Source: Botryococcus braunii | Lineage: Eukaryota > Chlorophyta > Trebouxiophyceae | NCBI GenBank assembly: GCA_002005505.1 | Contig: KV908429.1 | Coordinates: forward strand, 50,001 to 80,000 | DNA length: 30,000 bases | Reading direction: 5' to 3' | Part shown: positions 21,151 through 30,000 of the stretch, piece after piece | How positions within the stretch are numbered: the stretch's first letter is position 1 | How the letters are laid out: each line of letters opens with the position of its first letter | Translations under genes and position numbers: made by a program | Notes under the pieces: generated by a model | Told to the model about the DNA's origin: nothing | Seen by the model: the letters and a program-made list of their open reading frames with translations, nothing else | Databases searched by the model: none

Positions 21151-21891
21151 GTGAAGCCTATCCTCACCGCACACCATAAACGAAACCACCCTTGGTATGC
21201 ACAACTGTAGCCCGCACCCGAAAACAGACGCCATCGTCAGATCTGGAAGCGACCCGGTTTGGTATTCCCGTACCGGTCGTCTCTGCGAGTGTATAGGAGC
21301 TCTAAAAGCCTGTGACGAGTAGTGATCTCAAAAGCCAGGCTCCAGACATGCGCAATGTTTCCTGTCTAGAACGGAGCCAAGTCGAGGCACATCTGCTTCC
21401 CTTGTGCTGACCCTTTGGTGTTTTTATGCACATCGCTCTGGACACATGGTTTCCTCTCTTGCCCAATGAGAGCAGCGTATGGAAACGAGCAGGCCTTTTG
21501 AAACCTGTTCTCATTGGACAAGTTGGCTTTAAGCCCTCGAGCTGTCAACTGGACCTCAAGCTTTCAGGACGCTTGATGGGGAGTACGTACTGAAGAGAGG
21601 GTAGTGCTTCGATCTAGTCACTAGTAGTCATATCCCCTTAGTAAGTCTGTGTGGATGCGTGTGACTGCTTTCCTCTTAATTTGTGAGTACACTCTTAGAT
21701 GTGTTTATTTGGCGAGGTCCAATGCAGGGAATCGGACAAAGGTTACCCCCACAGGAGCTGATCAGTTGATCATGATACTCAAGAGGTAGGGCGAGACGTG
21801 GTAACGATGTGGGTCTGGCAAGTAGATTGGGCCCCTAGATTCCGGGTACCCGCATGCACGATTTATGGTGTGCGGTTAGGATAGGCTTCAC
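21151..21891. mobile_element. Possible non-autonomous element bounded by 30-bp inverted repeats
   Basis: 21151-21180 and 21862-21891 are reverse complements with one mismatch in 30, spaced 681 bp. No transposase ORF lies between them, so a MITE-like or deleted element is the simplest reading. I did not identify a target-site duplication. A 55-bp direct repeat (21028-21083 and 22144-22199, imperfect) flanks the whole region. Confidence 0.35.
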
Positions 21892-24124
21892 TCCTTCTAA
21901 GTAGAGGAAGGGGAAGGCATTAGAAAAGGGACATTCAGAAGTAAGGATTGCTTACGTCTCATGACCTACCCGAAATCCCCATTCCATTAAGAAACATTGC
22001 GACGCATTCCAGTGGTGCGTCATGAACAGGTAACCTTCCACTCCGGTGTTGAAATCTGTTCCTCGGCAGCTATGATATAAAAGAGCATTTCCAAATCCCA
22101 TTTTTGCCCCGCACTACATTTCACCCGCTGCCATTCAGAGATAGACACGTGACTTTTCGGGCATCGGGGGCCTGAGACTGATATATTTCACTTTTCCTGT
22201 AAATGCCAAATGGGCTCGCACGAGTTGCATCATTGACTCGTTGCAGGTACGGATTTGCAGACTTCCCACAAGAAATCTAAGAATTTTCCACTTCAGAAAC
22301 TGTGTTCAGAGGAATGGATCCGAGGCACATTGCCAGACACCCCCTACACACTGACAAGCCACCTGGGCCGAAACCGCTAAGCCCGGCCCACGGAACACTC
22401 CGCATCCAAAAGTTGATGCCAATGTTGCCCAAGCCTCGTCAATCAGGATCCGATTTGGCAGTGACTAGGCTGCAGCAGAGAAAGGCCTGACCAGAATACG
22501 GGGGACCAGCATCGCCTCAGGCAAAGCCACTCACACAAGTGACGGAATGATCAACACGCCCAACGCAAGTCCCAAACATTGACCACATTCAGGAGGCATA
22601 TTAAAACGACCCTCTGCGTGGTGATAGCATTACCTAATTGTACCCTTCAACATAGAGCGCCAGCACGTGGCCCAGGCAGTCTTCACACGGTCAATCTAGA
22701 TCTTCACAGCTTGACATACCGGCAGGCCGTGAATTCGAGTTCACAAGACTACCCCCTTTCCAAATAAAGGATACAACAAGCGGAACCAACTGGCGAGGCG
22801 AGAATGGAAGAACCCCAGCCCTTGGTGTCTCTGTAATGAAGGCGAGCTCATTCGAAGCGAAATACATGGCCCCACATATGCGCGACACCCCATGGGAGTG
22901 CTATATTGCGACCAGCACACCAAGCCTTGTCTCAAGGAGGGTAGGGTATTATGTAATAACCTCTCGCAGTTTCGGCTGTGCAGTCTTGGTCCGCCCGCAG
23001 TTCTGCACCTTGCCGAGACAACATTTGACAATTCGTGATGGTGAAACTCGCAGGGCGGGGGATCCCACAAAGGGATTTGCCCTCGACTTCCCCAGCTCAA
23101 ACAAAATCTGTTTCCAGCTGCAATGACATCCCACAAATGGGCCCCAGAAAATTCTTCTCGACTCAACCTGTATCTCCCAGTGTGATAAAATGTGTGACAC
23201 AAACAGCACACAAGCAGTCCCCTACCACACAGGAGGAGGCAATGCAAGACTCTTTGCATTAGCACCATATTTGCCCCAATGCTGTCCCAAAGGCTCCCTC
23301 TGGACAGCATCGGCCATCACTTGAGTGTTTGGCAGGTACACTCCAGTGCCAGCGAGGAAACCACTAAGCATTGGCCAGCGAGAATCCAAGGGGGAAAGCA
23401 AAGCTGGTCAATTTTTGACTCTCTGTCATGTTCTCAAGATTCGAATCAACCACAACAATCAGCAAGATTCAAATCAACCACAACAATCCGCAGTTCCGAA
23501 CTCTTTGTCTCCCTTCTGAAATCCACACCATCTACGATGCATAATATAGACCCTTCCGTTCGTTTCTCAGATGCTACATTCATCTACAACTCATCGAGCC
23601 ACGCAAGACATTGCTCCAGGCGGCGTGGCTGGCATCTGGGACCGGGGAACAGTTTATGATGCCGACCTTAAAGCTTCCTTAAGCGCGCGGCGCTTAGCAC
23701 CCCGCCTGGCGGCCTTAGCAACAATGTTCTCCTGCTCCCACATATCCATTCGGCCGATGAATGCAACGACTTCTAGAGCATGTGGGCACCATGTGGTACT
23801 CTTCCTACAGCATGTGGTGCCATTTGGCATCTTGGGGCATGTGGCACACTTGCATAGCATGTGGCGCCATGTGGCACTTGGGCACACTTGTACAGCATGT
23901 GACACCCTGTCACTCACTTGGATCACATCACTTTTTCTTCTTCTTCCCCTGCTCCCGCACAAACTCCCGATGATTGCAGACATCCGGAGGGCGATTGCTA
24001 GTCTACCACCACTCCAAACATCACACCACCTCTTCCCAGTCATGGCAAGATCGAATACCCATCATCACGTGAGTAATAATTCCTGCAACTCCTCTCATCA
24101 CAAAAACCTAAACCGTAAATCCCG

Positions 24125-24133
24125 AAACCCTAA
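24125..24133. promoter_or_regulatory. Telo-box AAACCCTAA
   Basis: The nine-base plant telo-box occurs within a stretch of degenerate telomere-like words (24108-24135). In plants this box is common in promoters of ribosomal and translation genes. No gene start is confirmed nearby, so its role is open. Confidence 0.3.
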
Positions 24134-24364
24134 TCTTCTTTGCTCATGACCCCTTCCCATCGCTCCACCAGAGATGAGTCTGCACCCAGAGATGCGTCTG
24201 CATCTGGAAAAAATCAGCAGCTCCCCTTTCCAGCCCTTACTCAAGATAATAAGCCTTACCTTCCGCCAGACCAGCTCTTCACATCCCCTACCCGGCAGCA
24301 TGGGGGGCAAGAATACCCGGGCAAATCCTCGTTAGAGAGACCACATGAAGTCAACATGACAAAT

Positions 24365-24440
24365 GACATGCACTATCCAATCCTTCCTCCATCTAAATGA
24401 CAGGTGACATGCACTATTCAAATCTTCCTCCATCTAAATG
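24365..24440. repeat. 41-bp tandem duplication
   Basis: gacatgcactat followed by a cttcctccatctaaatg block occurs twice, 41 bp apart, with a few mismatches. Confidence 0.9.
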
Positions 24441-24601
24441 CAAACATGCCAAGCACAGGCACCTCCGTCCGCAGACCGGAGGCTCTCACAAGCAACCAGC
24501 TTTGCTGCATGCTCCATACCCAGGCCACCGCGAAATGGATGATGTGCAATATGTTAAATGCAACATCCATTCATGCACAGGGGGGTGGTGCGACCGGAAA
24601 A

Positions 24602-24682
<81 letters not shown>

Positions 24683-24700
24683 TGTGTGTAGGGGGGGGGA
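24602..24700. repeat. (GC)n(GT)n tract followed by a G-run
   Basis: 89 bp of strict purine-pyrimidine alternation, then nine G. It lies about 90 bp past the CAC2 exon donor at 24791 on the sense strand. Confidence 0.97.
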
Positions 24701-24791
24701 CGGTGCAGAACAGGGCGTGTGTCGTGCAATGCACATGGAAAGAAACAAACAACCACTCCATCGACTCCTGAGCAGGCAGAGAGAGGCATAC

Positions 24792-29361
<4,570 letters not shown>

Positions 29362-30000
29362 CTGCAGCCTGTCCTCCGTCCCCCCAATAAATCATAAAGC
29401 ATCGAGCAGTGCCAAGGTGGTCCGATCCCAGCCTACCTGTGATGGTATGTTTAGGATATGTTAAGGATATGTCAAGCTCTATTTTACATTAGGAACACTT
29501 CAGGTGCAAATCCTACTGCAAAGCGGAAAGATGTGTCAAGATCCAACCTACACATCCCCAATTCACTCAGGGAATATGTAAGGGACGCAGCCAGGTGTTC
29601 AAGTCCAAAGGCCTCATTGGAAAAAGGAGATGTACAATGAAATCCATTTGGCATTCCTGAGCAGGTCTTCGGGTCGTTCGCACATGAAAGAAGACTGAGG
29701 GCCTTGTGCCCTCAAATTTGGTCATTGCAATGGTCATTGCCGTTTTAAGAGCTCACTTTACTGTACTCCATCACTTTCCAAGCCTACTATATCAGTAGAA
29801 CCTTCGCAAGATTTTCAGCATGCCATTCACTCCCAAATCAGAAGGCGGCCCATGCGATGACATACAGTCGCCCCGGTTACCAGATTGCCTCATCTCCAAC
29901 CAGCTTATGCCCAAAGGACAATGGGCCAGTTGCGTCAGCATTTGTTCGACTCACACCAACATGGAAATTCTCAACACTCAAGCCCAATGGAAAATAGAGA
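29362..30000. other. Upstream CAC2 intron, no exon seen
   Basis: I searched the minus strand for the biotin-carboxylase block that precedes GVPTVPGS (a GDK motif) and found none, so this is probably one long intron. No other gene or repeat is supported. Confidence 0.6.

Larger units (their letters stand above)
20919..24791. other. Gene-poor stretch with repeat remnants
   Basis: No confident gene in about 3.9 kb. It contains inverted and direct repeats (21.0-22.2 kb), a doubled motif (gattc-aatcaaccacaacaatc near 23440-23485), degenerate CATGTGGCACC repeats (23775-23905), a telo-box (24125), a 41-bp duplication and a (GT)n tract. Several ORFs of 60-190 codons are open on either strand without family resemblance. 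The last exon of CAC2 may lie here. Confidence 0.6.

Noticed and set aside
22741..23310. 189-codon minus-strand ORF
   Set aside because: Cys/Arg/Leu-rich with no motif or splice context; looks like a chance open frame.
24108..24135. Telomere remnant
   Set aside because: Only one exact telomere-like word; the rest is degenerate and short.
23571..24149. 192-codon plus-strand ORF
   Set aside because: Composed of degenerate CATGTGGCACC repeats and low-complexity sequence, with no family resemblance.

Overview
The window is nuclear DNA of a green-lineage eukaryote, most likely a streptophyte alga or similar plant relative (inference). The evidence is small GT-AG exons, an extensin-like YYPPP/SPPP cell-wall repeat, a plant-type plastid acetyl-CoA carboxylase biotin carboxylase, a MER3/HFM1 meiotic helicase, and very heavy microsatellite content. 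All recognisable genes lie on the minus strand. I built the gene models by hand from splice signals and reading-frame continuity.

Left third (1 to about 9.65 kb, possibly to 10.34 kb): one gene of an unfamiliar kind. At least 15 tiny exons (24 to 152 nt, one every 0.3 to 1.5 kb) encode an Ala/Gly/Ser-rich, silk-like chain. It splices in frame into a long exon of Lys/Pro/Tyr repeats (SPPPVYYPPP type) that runs off the left edge. Every one of the 15 junctions keeps the frame. The introns carry Z-DNA-type repeats, short tandem repeats and a perfect 30-bp palindrome.

Middle (10.3-12.15 kb): a gene-poor gap with a (GA)/(CT)/poly-G tract and a 230-bp (AC) tract. From 12.15 to 20.24 kb lies a nearly complete MER3/HFM1 gene of about 19 exons. 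It has all the Ski2-like helicase motifs, a winged-helix and Sec63 region, and a long low-complexity C-terminal tail on two large exons. Only 10 bp before its ATG ends a small four-exon gene (20.26-20.92 kb) of unknown function.

20.9-24.8 kb: no confident gene, but inverted and direct repeats that look like mobile-element remnants, a telo-box, and a faint ribosomal-protein-like ORF.

Right part (24.79-29.36 kb): six exons of the plastid biotin carboxylase (CAC2/accC type). The N-terminal exons lie beyond the right edge. One intron appears to use a GC donor. The introns hold a 37-bp minisatellite and purine tracts of 300-400 bp.

The three main genes serve unrelated processes: cell wall or matrix, meiotic crossing-over, and plastid fatty-acid synthesis. 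I see no operon-like logic linking them. The most novel item is the micro-exon Ala-rich/extensin chimera.
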